Numbered from the stretch's first letter, positions 8,043-18,765 are shown. The stretch is DNA of 64,000 nucleotides from CAWALV01 sp963782965 (GCA_963782965.1 CAWALV010000002.1:1240001-1304000), one strand, 5' to 3'. Notes: generated by a model from the letters alone, not told the origin. Numbers and translations are program-made.

Positions 8043-9095
8043 ATGAGCGTGCGGGCACTGTCCGTCGTCCCCGGCAATGCGCAAAGCGCAGCAGTGACCG
8101 AGCATCCCGACCCGCCGGAGTCGGACGGATCGATCCTCGTCGAAGGATTGCTGGTCGGTGTCTGCGGCACCGACATCGAGATCCTGACGCAGGGCTACGG
8201 CTGGGCGCCGCCGGGGGAGGAGCGGCTCGTCATCGGCCACGAGTCGCTCGGTCGGGTGATCGAAGCGCCGCAGGAGAGCGGGTTTGCTGCGGGCGACCTG
8301 CTCGTCGGCATCGTGCGGCGACCCGACCCCGTGCCGTGCGTGCCGTGCGGGGAGGGCGCCTGGGATTTCTGCCGCAACGGAAAGTACACCGAGCGCGGGA
8401 TCAAGGAACGCTCCGGCTACGCGGCGACGCAATGGCGCATCGAGCCTGATTTCGCCGTCAAGATCGATGCGCGGCTCGGGGATTCCGGCGTGCTCATGGA
8501 GCCCACCTCGGTCGTCGCGAAGGCATGGGAGCAGTCGGAGAAGATCGCGTCGCGCTCGCCCGCGCCGTCCAAGATCGCGTTGATCACCGGAGCGGGGCCG
8601 ATCGGGCTGCTTGCCGCCCTACTCGGCGTCCAGCGCGGTTATGAGGTGCACGTGCTGGATCGGGTCGACGAAGGGCCCAAGCCGGCACTGGTGCGTGACC
8701 TCGGTGGCACCTTCCACGCGGGCGACGTCGCCAACATCGGCGTGCGGCCGGACATCGTGATCGAATGCACGGGGTACGGACCACTCGTGTTCGAACTCAC
8801 CGAGGTGGTCGCCAACGACGCCGTCATCTGCCTGGCCGGAATATCGGCGTCCACCCGTGAGGTGAGTATCGGGCTCGACCGGATCAACAAGCAGATGGTG
8901 CTCGAGAACATTGCGTTGTTCGGCAGCGTGAACGCCGCCCGCCGACACTACGAGCAGGCGGCGACCGCGCTCGCGAAGGCCGATCAGGACTGGCTCGCGA
9001 AGCTCGTGACCCGCAAGGTTCCCGCTGACCGCTTCCAAGAGGCGCTGGCGCGTCAGGACGACGACGTCAAGGTCGCCATCGACCTGAGACACTGA
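8043..9095 (+). CDS. Glucose 1-dehydrogenase-like zinc MDR enzyme
   Basis: 350 residues from the ATG at 8043, which has GGAGG 7 nt upstream. The medium-chain dehydrogenase layout is clear: catalytic domain with GVCGTDIEI and GHESLG (zinc ligands Cys, His, Glu), a CVPCGEGAWDFCRNG zinc-type lobe followed by YTERGIKERSGYA, then a Rossmann domain with GAGPIGLLAALLG. The YTERGI motif is characteristic of glucose 1-dehydrogenases, which oxidise glucose or galactose to the lactone with NAD(P)+. With kdgK and eda some 29 kb away it could feed a (semi-)non-phosphorylative Entner-Doudoroff route, but no dehydratase was found in the window. Confidence 0.85.
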   Translation: MSVRALSVVPGNAQSAAVTEHPDPPESDGSILVEGLLVGVCGTDIEILTQGYGWAPPGEERLVIGHESLGRVIEAPQESGFAAGDLLVGIVRRPDPVPCVPCGEGAWDFCRNGKYTERGIKERSGYAATQWRIEPDFAVKIDARLGDSGVLMEPTSVVAKAWEQSEKIASRSPAPSKIALITGAGPIGLLAALLGVQRGYEVHVLDRVDEGPKPALVRDLGGTFHAGDVANIGVRPDIVIECTGYGPLVFELTEVVANDAVICLAGISASTREVSIGLDRINKQMVLENIALFGSVNAARRHYEQAATALAKADQDWLAKLVTRKVPADRFQEALARQDDDVKVAIDLRH

Positions 9096-9164
9096 TCATG
9101 ACCAGAGGTACGCCGGCAACGCAGCGCGCGGCGTACCGAGAGCTGGGGACTCCGAGGAGACGAC

Positions 9165-9677
9165 GTGGCTAACGATCCAGAGGAGCTACAGCGTTCGATC
9201 GAGCGGACGCGCGACGAACTCGCGCGTACCGTCGACACGATCGCACAGCGGCTCGACCCGAAACGCGCAGCCAAACGCGGGCTCGGCGCCGTCCGGCACG
9301 GTGCCAACGAGGCTTTCGACACCGCGAAGACGAAGCTGCACCTCGGCAATCCTGGCAACCATCCTGCCGAGTCCAATGGCCACAGTTCCCCGAACGCGGA
9401 GCCGAGCCCGGTGGCCGATGTCGTCGACACCGAGGGTCCGATCCTGCGTGCGGGACCGTCACCGAACGGTTCGTCGAAGGCGGGGTTGCCTGCCACGTTC
9501 CTTCGGGCTGCTGGTTCCGCCAAGGCCGTCAAGAGCAGGGTCGCCGACGCGGTGATGACCAAGGGGATGCCCAAGCGGATATCCAAGCCGGCGATCGGCG
9601 TCGGCCTGGCTGCCTTCCTGGCGTTCGCGGCGATCCTCGTCGCGCGCCGTACCGGACGCCCTCCCGAGGAGGAATAG
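9165..9677 (+). CDS. DUF3618 domain-containing membrane protein
   Basis: 170 residues with a GTG start. The N-terminal DPEELQRSIERTRDELARTV helix followed by RLDPKRAAKRG is the DUF3618 signature, found in actinobacterial envelope-associated proteins and often next to phage-shock or membrane-stress genes. A Pro/Ser-rich middle (about 65-105) leads to one C-terminal transmembrane helix (GVGLAAFLAFAAILVARR) and a short acidic tail. It is probably a cytoplasm-facing coiled coil tethered to the membrane. Molecular function unknown. Confidence 0.8.
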   Translation: MANDPEELQRSIERTRDELARTVDTIAQRLDPKRAAKRGLGAVRHGANEAFDTAKTKLHLGNPGNHPAESNGHSSPNAEPSPVADVVDTEGPILRAGPSPNGSSKAGLPATFLRAAGSAKAVKSRVADAVMTKGMPKRISKPAIGVGLAAFLAFAAILVARRTGRPPEEE

Positions 9678-9737
9678 CGCGACCGGTCGCCCGCCCGGCC
9701 GACCGCGCGGCGTCCCGCTCGGGTACCGTTGCGGCCC

Positions 9738-10070
9738 GTGAGCGTAACCGGTGATTCCGGCCTGCCGATCAAGTTGCTGCACGACCGCGTGCTGGTGAAG
9801 GCGGACGGCCCGGAAGGCGAGCGTCGGTCGACCGGCGGGATCGTGATTCCGGCAACCGCCACGATGGGACGCCGGCTGGTCTGGGCCCAAGTGGTCGGGG
9901 TGGGCCAGAGCGTTCGCACGGTACAGACGGACGACCGCGTGCTCTACGACCCCGACGATCGGGCCGAGGTCGAGATTCACGGGATCAGGTACGTGCTCTT
10001 GCGTGAGCGCGACGTGCATGCCGTTGCGGCGCCCCGCGTCGACGAGGGCTCCACCGGCTTGTATCTGTAG
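9738..10070 (+). CDS. GroES-like (Cpn10 fold) protein
   Basis: 110 residues, GTG start at 9738. IKLLHDRVLVKADGPEGERRSTGGIVIPATA matches the beginning of Cpn10: the 'DRVLVK' strand and the mobile-loop region ending in GGIVIP. The later GDxV-type and 'Y..LRE.D..A' segments are also recognisable (VLYDPDDRAEVEIHG, YVLLRERDVHAV). It is not next to a groEL, and it carries an extra tail PRVDEGSTGLYL, so it is a paralogue outside the main groESL operon rather than the housekeeping GroES. A TACCGT hexamer 8 nt before the start suggests a very short or absent leader. Confidence 0.8.
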   Translation: MSVTGDSGLPIKLLHDRVLVKADGPEGERRSTGGIVIPATATMGRRLVWAQVVGVGQSVRTVQTDDRVLYDPDDRAEVEIHGIRYVLLRERDVHAVAAPRVDEGSTGLYL

Positions 10071-10107
10071 GGCTTGTACGTCTGGCCGCCGCCACGTCTG
10101 GCAGTTG

Positions 10108-13100
10108 CTACTGGGCTGGTGGCACCAGCACCAGCGCACGCGCGGTGGCGGTGGCTATCGGCGTCGAGACCGCTGCCGGCCCGCCGAACAGCCACCCGGA
10201 GAGCACCGAACTCGCGATCCCGCTCAGGTAGGACTGGGTGCTTGCCGGTAGTGCGCCACTGGCCGGGACCAATACCAACGGCCCGCCCGACAGCGCCGCG
10301 ACAGGCCCTCCCGACAGTGCATCGGGGAAGGTCACGCCGCTCGCCAACCCGATACCGGATGGCGCAGTGAAGAACCGCTGCGCGACGAGGACGGACGTTT
10401 GGTAGCGGTCGGCTCCGACGACGGGCGTTGCCGTCGGGTCGGCGTGTGCGGCCGGGCCACCGACAGCCACTCGCGTGTCACTGGGGTGCGTTGCGAGATA
10501 CGCCGCCGTGCTGGCACTCGCGGACGAGCCCTGCGTGAGCAGGACCGCCCCATGCGTGATGACCGCTGCCGGGCCTGCCGACAAGGCGTCGGCGAATCCG
10601 GTGCCGTCGGCCTCGAAGACCGTGGTCGGGTTGCCCAGCACCTGAGCGATCTGCACAGCCGTGCTGAAACGGTCGGCGCCCTGGATGCGGTGGGGAGCAT
10701 AGCCGAGGGCTTGGAGTTGCGCGTCGATGGCTGGCGAGAGTGCGGCGGACCCGCCGAGGACGAAGACGGCTGACCCGGGGCGCAGTACTCGCTGGACCTC
10801 ACTCGCCACGGACGGCGTGAGGGCTGTGGGTGGTGTCAGCAGCAGGGGTCCGCCGAGGTAGGCGGCGAGCGGTACTCCGGCGAGTGCATCGGGATAAGTG
10901 TCCGACCTGGCCAACACGACAGCCGCCGCACTGTCATTGGTCGGGTAGTTGAGCTGCGAGGCGGCGATCGCAGTTTCGATACGCGTCGTGCCTGCGACCC
11001 GGTTCAGCGTTCCCTGGCCTGCGGCCGTGCTTCCCGGCGTGAGGACCCGGACGGCGGGGCTCAACGTCAACGCGGCGGGCGGACTGGCCCGAGTCGGGGC
11101 CACCGCCGCGGCGAAAGTCGTCACCTGCTGGCTTGCGGGCGTTGGCGCTCCCGGACCGCCGCGCGATGTGCTGCCGTACACGATGGTGAGGTTTGCTCCG
11201 GCAGGAAGAGTCAGACCCGTCACCACGATCGTGTTGCTCGTCACCGAGAGGACGCCGGCGGACACGGTCGTGTAGCCGGGGGAGGTCGGCGACGTCGTCG
11301 GCAGCGGCCAAGTGCCCGGCACGGTGAGATCGACAGTGCCGTTCACGAGGCCGTGTCCGGCGGGCGGGGTGTAGGTGAACGTGAGAGTCGAGACGCTGCT
11401 GGTTTGGACCAGGTTCGGTGTAACGCTCAACGTGCCCGAACCGGTCGCGGCTACCGCCGGGCACAATGCGGGAGCCAACGCGGCCGCGTCTGGCCGGCCG
11501 AGACCGGTCGTGAAGTCATAGCCCGACCGCGTCGGGTAGAAACCGCCGTGGGAGTTGGTGAAGTCGTTGCTCGGGCCGGTTGTGACATCGACGATGGCGC
11601 TCGAACCCGCGCTCGCGAGCCGATACAGCGCCGGGTTGATGAAGCCGACGGGTCCTGCGGCGCAAGCGGAGTCGGTGAGCGCGATCATGGCCGCGACGGC
11701 TGGGGTGGCTGCATCCGTACCGCCGACCGCATGCCAGGTGCCGCCGTAGAACGCCAGGTAGCCGTGGCGGGGATCGGCCGACGCGCTGATGTCGGGGACT
11801 TCGCGACACAGCGACGTCGTCCCGCCTCCGCATGGTGCCGCGGCGCTGTCGGGGATCGCTGCTACCGGGTTCTGGTAGGCGGGCATGGACCACAGCTGCG
11901 AGATGCCCCCGCCCCCCGCCCCCGTCGTGCTGTGCCACGAGGTGTCGCTGCTGGTCAGGGTCGCCACCGTCGTGCCGCCGACGGCCGTGACTTCGGGCTG
12001 GCTGGCGGGATCCCACACCGACAGCGTCGTGTCGGTCGTTGACGGCGGTGAGTAGCAACCCTCGGAGCCCGACTCGCCTGTCGCGGCAAGGACCGTCTGG
12101 CCCTGCGCGGCCATCTGCTGGAATATCGGGCGCTCCAGCGAAGCGAGCGCCGCAACTCCTGTCGCGCTCTCGCACAGCCCCCAACTGATGCTCACAACTG
12201 CTGCGCGGTCGTCGGCGGCAATCTTGCTGTAGGCGTCGTACATGCCGCCGGTCGTGTTCGGCGCCGCGTAGACCAGCACTTTCGCCGACGGCGCCAGCCC
12301 GATCACATTTTCGATGTCTTGGGCGGCCTCGCCGCTGCCGACACCGCTTCCCGGGCCGCCGTCGATGTTGGTGACGCTCACTGTCGCCTGCGTGCCGTAG
12401 CAGGTTTGGTAGGCGGCGACGTCGGCGGGATCGAACGGCTCGAGTTCGAGCAGCCCGACTGTGACGCCCTGACCCGTCGTGGTCGGGTACAGCGCATCGA
12501 TGCCGTAGTGGTGTGCGACCTGCTCGGCGGGGTAGGCGCCGGTGGTGGTCGCTGCCGTCTGCGCGGCGGTGCATGCCTTCGGCGTTGTGGCTGCGCTCGG
12601 CAGCGTCAGGGACGCCGGTCGCGCGCTTGCACTATGCCCCGCGCCGGCCGAGTGGGCGAGAACCGCCGGGCGCGCATCTGCTCTGGCGGTCGAGCGTTGC
12701 GGCGTACCGGCCTGCTGCACGCCCGTCGTCGAACCGGCATGGCCGGCGACGAGACTGTGATCGAGCCCGACGATGCCGGCAACAACCGGGGCCACGTTCG
12801 CCGGAAGGGTGGTGGGTGTGACGTTGGCGATCTCGCTCGCCCCCGAGGCGAGGTCGTAGCGGCGCAAGGACGTCTGCAACGCTGCGCTGACGTCGTGCAC
12901 CGTTCCGCTCACGGGTAGCGTCAACCGGTTGGCCGACACCGGACCGACCCTCAGCCCCGCCGACCGCAGGGCGGCGGCGAGGCCCGCGATCGAGGCGGAC
13001 GACGCCCCAAAGCGCGACGCGAACTCACCCGGCGCCAGAAAGTGGTGGTAGCTCGGCGACGCCGGATTGTCGAGGTCGGCGAGGAAGCGGTCGAGGCCTG

Positions 13101-13347
13101 GTTGATCGCGGGAGCGGAGCGCGACAGCGAAGTGGACCGGCTGCTGTTGGACCGGCGTACTCACATTGATCGCCGAGGCCGGTCGGGGCCCGGGCACGCT
13201 GACGATCTGCCGGGCGCCGGCGGACGTGGCCCACGACCACGCGGTCGTAGCGCTGATTCCGGTGGCGACAACGGCAGCCGAAAGGCCGGCGGAGAGCAGC
13301 GCCACTCCCGCAGTTGTTCTCGCCCGACGCGTCAGCCTGCGCAGCAT
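10108..13347 (-). CDS. Exported sedolisin (S53)-like protein with cell-wall-binding repeats; Ser position changed to Asp
   Basis: 1079 residues. A basic N-terminus and hydrophobic stretch (residues 1-35) form a signal peptide. Residues about 65-195 match the pro-kumamolisin activation domain (VHFAVALRSRDQPGLDRFLA, then YHHFLAPGEFASRFG). The S53 domain covers about 275-630 and keeps the Glu340/Asp344 pair (SGEAAQDIENVIGLAPSA), SISWG and a C-terminal calcium-site-like GYDFTTGLGRPD. The serine motif GTSA reads GTDA (Asp545), and the region expected to carry the oxyanion Asp reads ATGESG (Glu425). An Ig-like segment (635-760) precedes three CW_binding_2 repeats (about 780-1075) that would hold it to the wall. 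It may be a pseudoprotease or an unusual acidic-site enzyme. Confidence 0.88.
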   Translation of the reverse strand: MLRRLTRRARTTAGVALLSAGLSAAVVATGISATTAWSWATSAGARQIVSVPGPRPASAINVSTPVQQQPVHFAVALRSRDQPGLDRFLADLDNPASPSYHHFLAPGEFASRFGASSASIAGLAAALRSAGLRVGPVSANRLTLPVSGTVHDVSAALQTSLRRYDLASGASEIANVTPTTLPANVAPVVAGIVGLDHSLVAGHAGSTTGVQQAGTPQRSTARADARPAVLAHSAGAGHSASARPASLTLPSAATTPKACTAAQTAATTTGAYPAEQVAHHYGIDALYPTTTGQGVTVGLLELEPFDPADVAAYQTCYGTQATVSVTNIDGGPGSGVGSGEAAQDIENVIGLAPSAKVLVYAAPNTTGGMYDAYSKIAADDRAAVVSISWGLCESATGVAALASLERPIFQQMAAQGQTVLAATGESGSEGCYSPPSTTDTTLSVWDPASQPEVTAVGGTTVATLTSSDTSWHSTTGAGGGGISQLWSMPAYQNPVAAIPDSAAAPCGGGTTSLCREVPDISASADPRHGYLAFYGGTWHAVGGTDAATPAVAAMIALTDSACAAGPVGFINPALYRLASAGSSAIVDVTTGPSNDFTNSHGGFYPTRSGYDFTTGLGRPDAAALAPALCPAVAATGSGTLSVTPNLVQTSSVSTLTFTYTPPAGHGLVNGTVDLTVPGTWPLPTTSPTSPGYTTVSAGVLSVTSNTIVVTGLTLPAGANLTIVYGSTSRGGPGAPTPASQQVTTFAAAVAPTRASPPAALTLSPAVRVLTPGSTAAGQGTLNRVAGTTRIETAIAASQLNYPTNDSAAAVVLARSDTYPDALAGVPLAAYLGGPLLLTPPTALTPSVASEVQRVLRPGSAVFVLGGSAALSPAIDAQLQALGYAPHRIQGADRFSTAVQIAQVLGNPTTVFEADGTGFADALSAGPAAVITHGAVLLTQGSSASASTAAYLATHPSDTRVAVGGPAAHADPTATPVVGADRYQTSVLVAQRFFTAPSGIGLASGVTFPDALSGGPVAALSGGPLVLVPASGALPASTQSYLSGIASSVLSGWLFGGPAAVSTPIATATARALVLVPPAQ

Positions 13348-13455
13348 GGCGTGCTGGTTCCTCCGCTTCTGGGGCCGCCGGCGAAGAGGTCCGGTTTGCG
13401 CAAAGACCCCAGCGAACCCTAGCCGACCCAGGGCCGGCCCGGCGCGCAGTCGCGG

Positions 13456-14648
<1,193 letters not shown>

Positions 14649-14652
<4 letters not shown>

Positions 14653-15626
14653 GAGAGCCCTTGGCCGGCCCGGTCAAGGTTGCGGTTGCGAAACTCCCAG
14701 GCGTCGCTGACCATCTGGTGCAGGTCTGCCACCGGGGTCCAGCCGAGCAGTTCACCCGCACGGGCGTGCGACGCAACAAGGCGGGCCGGGTCGCCCGATC
14801 TGCGCGGCGCAACGCGGGTGCTCAGCTCGCGGCCGGTCACTGACTCGACGGCGTCGATGACTTGGCGCACCGAGAATCCGTTGCCGTTGCCGAGGTTGCA
14901 CACCAGGGCCACACCCGAACGCGCCGCATGCAGAGCGAGCAGGTGCGCACGCGCGAGATCCTCGACGTGCACGTAGTCACGGATGCAGGTGCCGTCGGGC
15001 GTCGGCCAGTCGTCGCCGTAGATGTCGAGCGCGCTGCGGCTTCCGGCCGCCACGTCGAGGGCGATCGGGACGAGGTGAGTCTCGGTACGGTGGCGTTCGC
15101 CGGCGCCGCGCGAGGCTCCGGCGACGTTGAAGTAGCGCAGGCTCACGGCGCCGAGCCCGTGGGCGACACTCTGATCGCGGATCATCAGGTCGACGGCGAG
15201 CTTGGAGGCGCCGTACGCGTTCGTGGGCCGGGTGGGGGCTTCCTCGTCGACGGGAACGGAGTCGGGCTCGCCGTAGACGGCTGCGGTGGAAGAGAAGACA
15301 AGGCGCTCGACCCTGTACTGCGCCATGGCATCGAGCACGGCGCGCGTCCCGCTCAGGTTGGTGCGCCAGTAGAGCCCGGGATCGCTCATCGACTCGGCGA
15401 CGAGCGACTTCGCGGCGAAATGCAGCACCCCGTCGAAGTCTCCCGACGCGAGCACCGAGCCCGCGGCGGTGACGTCGTCCACGACAAGGCGGACGCCGTC
15501 GGGTACGGCGTCGGGGTGTCCGGTGGAAAGGTCGTCGAGGACGACGACGTCGTGCCCCTCCGCGAGCAGAACCCGGCTGGTGATGCTGCCGATGTATCCG
15601 GCCCCACCCGTGACGAGCAACTTCAT
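14649..15626 (-). CDS. galE: UDP-glucose 4-epimerase
   Basis: 325 residues from the ATG at 15626, chosen because MKLLVTGGAGYIGS is the standard N-terminus. The Rossmann GGAGYIG motif, the SSTAAVYG strand and the catalytic YGASK pair are present, as is the C-terminal LGWTPVADLHQMVSDAW region of bacterial GalE. It interconverts UDP-galactose and UDP-glucose. It lies 25 nt after galT and overlaps galK by 4 nt, so the three are one transcript. Confidence 0.95.
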
Positions 15627-15651
15627 CGTCAGGCGTCCACGCTGCGGCTCG

Positions 15652-16785
15652 TCACAGGGCGACGGCGCGAAGTCGCCGCGCGGCATCCTCGGGCAACACG
15701 TCGTTGATGAACGCGCCCATGACGGCCTCCGAGCCTGCGAGGTACTTCAGCTTCCCCGGCGCCCGCCGGATGGAGAACACTTCGAGATGAAGGTACGCGA
15801 GGTCGCGGTCGCGACGCACCGGGGCCTGGTGCCACGCCGCGATGTACGGCAGCGAGTCGTCGTCCAGGCCCTCCATGCGTCGAAGCACCTGCAAGTAGAT
15901 GTGCGCAAGGTCGTCGCGCTCGGCGTAGCTGAGCGCGGCGAGATCCGGCACTTGCCGGAACGGATAGACGTGTACCTCGAGCGGCCACCGCGCCGCGAAC
16001 GGTACGAACGCGACCCAGTGTTCGCTGCGTGCGACCACCCGCTCCTCGCGCTCGACCTCCGATGCCACGACATCGGCGAAGAGGTTGCGACCGTGCTCGA
16101 GCTGATAGCGGCGCGCGGTCTCCAGCGTCCGCGAGGTGCGGGGCGTCAGGAAGGGGTAGCCGTAGATCTGCCCGTGGGGGTGGCTCAACGTGACGCCGAT
16201 CTCCTCGCCGCGATTCTCGAAGCAGAAGACCTCTTCGACGTAGGGCAGCTCGGAGAGGGACGAGGTGCGGTCGATCCAGGCGTCGATCACCGTGCCCACT
16301 CGTGCCGGGGAGAGCGAGGAGAACGCCGCGTCGTGGTCTGAGGTGAAGCAGACGACCTCGCAGCGGCCCAGGCCGGGCGCTTGCATCGACAGGCCCGAAG
16401 CGAGGCCCGGTAGGTGGCCATCCAGCGAGGCGTCGACGGGCGCGTGCGAGGTGAACGACGGGAAGCGGTTCTCGAATACCACCACGTCGTAGTCGCTTGC
16501 CGGGATCTCGGATGGGTGGCCCGCTCGAGACGGGCACAAGGGGCACTCGTCGTCCGGCGGGAGGTAGGTGCGCGCCTGGCGGTGGCCGGCGATGGTGACC
16601 CACTCCTCGCGGGTCGGGTCGAAACGCAAGGTGGAGGAGGCGCTCGATCGGCTCAGGTGGCGCTGGTCGCGCAGGTCGCCGTGCTCGACGGTGCTACCGG
16701 CGTCGTCGAAGTAGATGAGTTCGCGACCGTCAGACAGCCGGGAGGTGACCTTGCGGGTCCGTGACACCTCCACGTGCTCGGTCAC
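15652..16785 (-). CDS. galT: Galactose-1-phosphate uridylyltransferase
   Basis: 377 residues from a GTG at 16785 preceded by a GGGAG ribosome site. The catalytic HPHGQIYGYPF motif (the His that becomes uridylylated) is intact. CPLC near residue 100 and the C-terminal HLEVFSIRRAPGKLKYLAGSE also match actinobacterial GalT. It exchanges UMP between UDP-glucose and galactose-1-phosphate. As first gene of galTEK it is preceded by a promoter whose -35 lies within a palindrome (see 16826-16856). Confidence 0.96.
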   Translation of the reverse strand: MTEHVEVSRTRKVTSRLSDGRELIYFDDAGSTVEHGDLRDQRHLSRSSASSTLRFDPTREEWVTIAGHRQARTYLPPDDECPLCPSRAGHPSEIPASDYDVVVFENRFPSFTSHAPVDASLDGHLPGLASGLSMQAPGLGRCEVVCFTSDHDAAFSSLSPARVGTVIDAWIDRTSSLSELPYVEEVFCFENRGEEIGVTLSHPHGQIYGYPFLTPRTSRTLETARRYQLEHGRNLFADVVASEVEREERVVARSEHWVAFVPFAARWPLEVHVYPFRQVPDLAALSYAERDDLAHIYLQVLRRMEGLDDDSLPYIAAWHQAPVRRDRDLAYLHLEVFSIRRAPGKLKYLAGSEAVMGAFINDVLPEDAARRLRAVAL

Positions 16786-16825
16786 CCGTGCTCCCGCGTT
16801 GTATCGCCGTCGTTCTTGCCGACCG

Positions 16826-16856
16826 AGACTCGCACACAGCCGTGTTGAAGTCAACA
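16826..16856 (-). promoter_or_regulatory. Promoter with overlapping palindromic operator for galTEK
   Basis: On the minus strand a TTGACT -35 (16849-16854) is followed after 17 nt by GAGTCT (16826-16831), a weak -10. The -35 sits inside a perfect 6-2-6 palindrome, TGTTGA-CT-TCAACA (16843-16856). A repressor bound there would block polymerase. The DeoR-family protein of the same island is a candidate. A related TGTTGAACA lies upstream of the sugar ABC transporter. Confidence 0.5.
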
Positions 16857-16920
16857 ATAACCATAAGCGTTGCTGTTCGGACGCGTTCGGGTCTGGTGCA
16901 GCTTCTTGGATGGACCGGCG

Positions 16921-17400
16921 TCAGGTGGGATGGACGCCGCAGCGCCCGGTCACCGGACTGGTGGGGCGCCCGCACAGGGGACAGTATTCCCGGGCGAGGT
17001 CGGCCTTCGAAGCAAGATCGACTGTCGAGGCGAGGCGCCGCTCGGTGCCAAGCCAGTGCTCGAGCTCCGCGATCGCGTCGCGGGCGATGGCCCGTATCGT
17101 TCGCTCGTCGCGATGCCGGTCGACAGCGCGCCAGCCGAGCCACACGATCGCGCCCCCGACGGCCGCCAGTGCCACCGTCCACGGCAACTCCGTGACCGAG
17201 GGCAGCGCGACGACGAGCACGAGGCAGGTCGCGACGGCCCAGGTGCGCCGCAGGCGGCGGGACCGCGCCGCCGACCCCTCATCCGGTCGAAGCTGCGAAC
17301 TCCAACTCGACCTCACCAGCTCGATCCCATCCGTGGTGCCCTTCCGTGCGCTACCGGGCCGCGGCGGTCGCGGATTCGCCGCTGCGAACACTCGGTTCAT
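16921..17400 (-). CDS. Membrane protein with C-terminal zinc-ribbon-like CPLC motif
   Basis: 159 residues if started at the ATG at 17400; an internal start is possible because the first 35 residues look low-complexity. It has two adjacent transmembrane segments (WAVATCLVLVVALPSV and WTVALAAVGGAIVWLGW), then a charged amphipathic helix (RHRDERTIRAIARDAIAELEHWL) and the tail CPLCGRPTSPVTGRCGVHP. The two Cys, the later Cys and a His could bind zinc. It lies upstream of galT on the same strand, beyond the gal promoter. No known function. Confidence 0.55.
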   Translation of the reverse strand: MNRVFAAANPRPPRPGSARKGTTDGIELVRSSWSSQLRPDEGSAARSRRLRRTWAVATCLVLVVALPSVTELPWTVALAAVGGAIVWLGWRAVDRHRDERTIRAIARDAIAELEHWLGTERRLASTVDLASKADLAREYCPLCGRPTSPVTGRCGVHPT

Positions 17401-17738
17401 TCCCGCGCCGGCGAGAGGTCTCTCCTTGCGGGGCGGGCAGAGGGTGCTTCCCCGACGCACGCTGCCGGGCGCCGAGTGCCGGGAGCCGGAGTCGGCGGGG
17501 TTGGCCGGTGCACATCGGGCCAGGCCGGATACATCGGGCGGGCCCGCCGATGTGTCCCCCACTTCCGACCCACTTTCCGCCCCGGCGCGTGCCGCAAAGC
17601 CGCCCCTTTCGAAGCCGGTGTACGGCATCCTGAGTGGCACGCACGTCAGGGACCCGCCTGTTCGTCCCTCGACCGCTCTGTCCTCGACCGCTCTGTCATC
17701 GTGTTGTCACCGCTTTGCGCCTTCGCCGTCTGTTGTGA
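17401..17738. other. Intergenic region ahead of galactose mutarotase
   Basis: About 340 bp without a convincing gene. It must hold the promoter of the mutarotase (plus strand) and of the small zinc-ribbon membrane protein (minus strand). The only clear structure is a perfect 15-bp tandem duplication at 17668-17697. I could not fix a -35/-10 pair. Confidence 0.5.
17668..17697. repeat. Perfect 15-bp tandem duplication
   Basis: CTCGACCGCTCTGTC occurs twice back to back (17668-17682 and 17683-17697), about 40 bp before the mutarotase start. It could be slippage, or a duplicated regulator half-site, since its position suits promoter control. Confidence 0.85.
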
Positions 17739-18761
17739 ATGGATGCCCTCGATCGCATGTCCCTCGACCCCGTTACGTCTGCTGAGCCGACGATGCCGCT
17801 AGACCCACCGGTGAACCCGGCGCCCTCCGGGCCGGCCCCCCTCGAGGGTGCGCTGCCGAGTTCGGGCCACCAGTACCGCCTGCGCCACGGCGACCACGTT
17901 GCGACGGTGGTGCAGGTGGGTGCTGCGGTCCGCGAGTACCGCGTCGGCACCCGCGAGGTCTTCCAAACGTGTCCCGGCGACGACCTCGCGTGGGGTTTCC
18001 ATGGCGCGGTCCTGGTTCCGTGGCCGAACCGAGTTGCCGGCGGCGCTTACCGGTTCGACGGAGCCGAGCACCAGCTGGCCGTCAGCGAGCCGGCCCTGGG
18101 CAACGCGTTGCACGGCCTGGCTGCCTGGTTGCCGTGGCGGCTGGTCGAGCATGCGATCGACCGGGTCACGTTGGCGACGCGCTTGTTCCCGAGCCCCGGC
18201 TATCCGTTCCAGATCGAAACGGTCGTCGAGTATCGGCTGGACGACGACGGGCTGCACGTTCGCGCGACCACGACCAATCTCGGTGACCAGGCCTGCCCCT
18301 TCGCGATCGGCTTCCACCCCTACCTCTCGCCCGGCGCCGGCGCGACGTTGGACGACTGCCAGCTTCACCTCGACGCGGGCGGCCATTTGCGGCTCGACGA
18401 CCGGCTGGTGCCGGCGGGCGACGAAGCCGTCGACGGTGGCGTGTTCGACTTCCGCGCGGAGGCCTCGCTCAGCGGCCGGGTGCTCGATGACGCGTTCTTC
18501 GACGTCCTCCCTGACGCCGCCGGCCGATCCTGGGCGAAGCTCACCGGGCCCGACGGCCGGACCGTCGCAATCTGGGCCGACGAGTCGTTCGGCTACTGGC
18601 AGGTGTTTTCCGGTGAGACCCTGACCGCCGACCTGGCCCGGCGCGGCCTGGCCGCGGAGCCCATGACCGCCGCGCCCGACGCATTCAACAGTGGGCGCGG
18701 CCTGCGCCGACTCGAACCGGGGGAGGCCGTCGCCGTGACGTGGGGCGCGCGACTCCTCTGA
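17739..18761 (+). CDS. Aldose 1-epimerase (galactose mutarotase)
   Basis: 340 residues from the ATG at 17739 (an ATG at 17757 is an alternative). The mutarotase fold is shown by VPWPNRVAGGAYRFDG, the catalytic His motifs GNALHGL and IGFHPYL, and the C-terminal ADESFGYWQVFSGET, whose Glu lies in the active site. It converts beta-galactose released by beta-galactosidase to the alpha anomer that galactokinase needs, linking the hydrolases to galTEK. It converges on deoR, sharing a terminator hairpin. Confidence 0.93.
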   Translation: MDALDRMSLDPVTSAEPTMPLDPPVNPAPSGPAPLEGALPSSGHQYRLRHGDHVATVVQVGAAVREYRVGTREVFQTCPGDDLAWGFHGAVLVPWPNRVAGGAYRFDGAEHQLAVSEPALGNALHGLAAWLPWRLVEHAIDRVTLATRLFPSPGYPFQIETVVEYRLDDDGLHVRATTTNLGDQACPFAIGFHPYLSPGAGATLDDCQLHLDAGGHLRLDDRLVPAGDEAVDGGVFDFRAEASLSGRVLDDAFFDVLPDAAGRSWAKLTGPDGRTVAIWADESFGYWQVFSGETLTADLARRGLAAEPMTAAPDAFNSGRGLRRLEPGEAVAVTWGARLL

Positions 18762-18765
18762 CCCC

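Noticed and set aside
9679..9690. GCGACCGGTCGC palindrome after the DUF3618 gene as terminator
   Set aside because: There is no room for a loop without breaking the central pairs, and no T-tract; most likely a chance GC palindrome.
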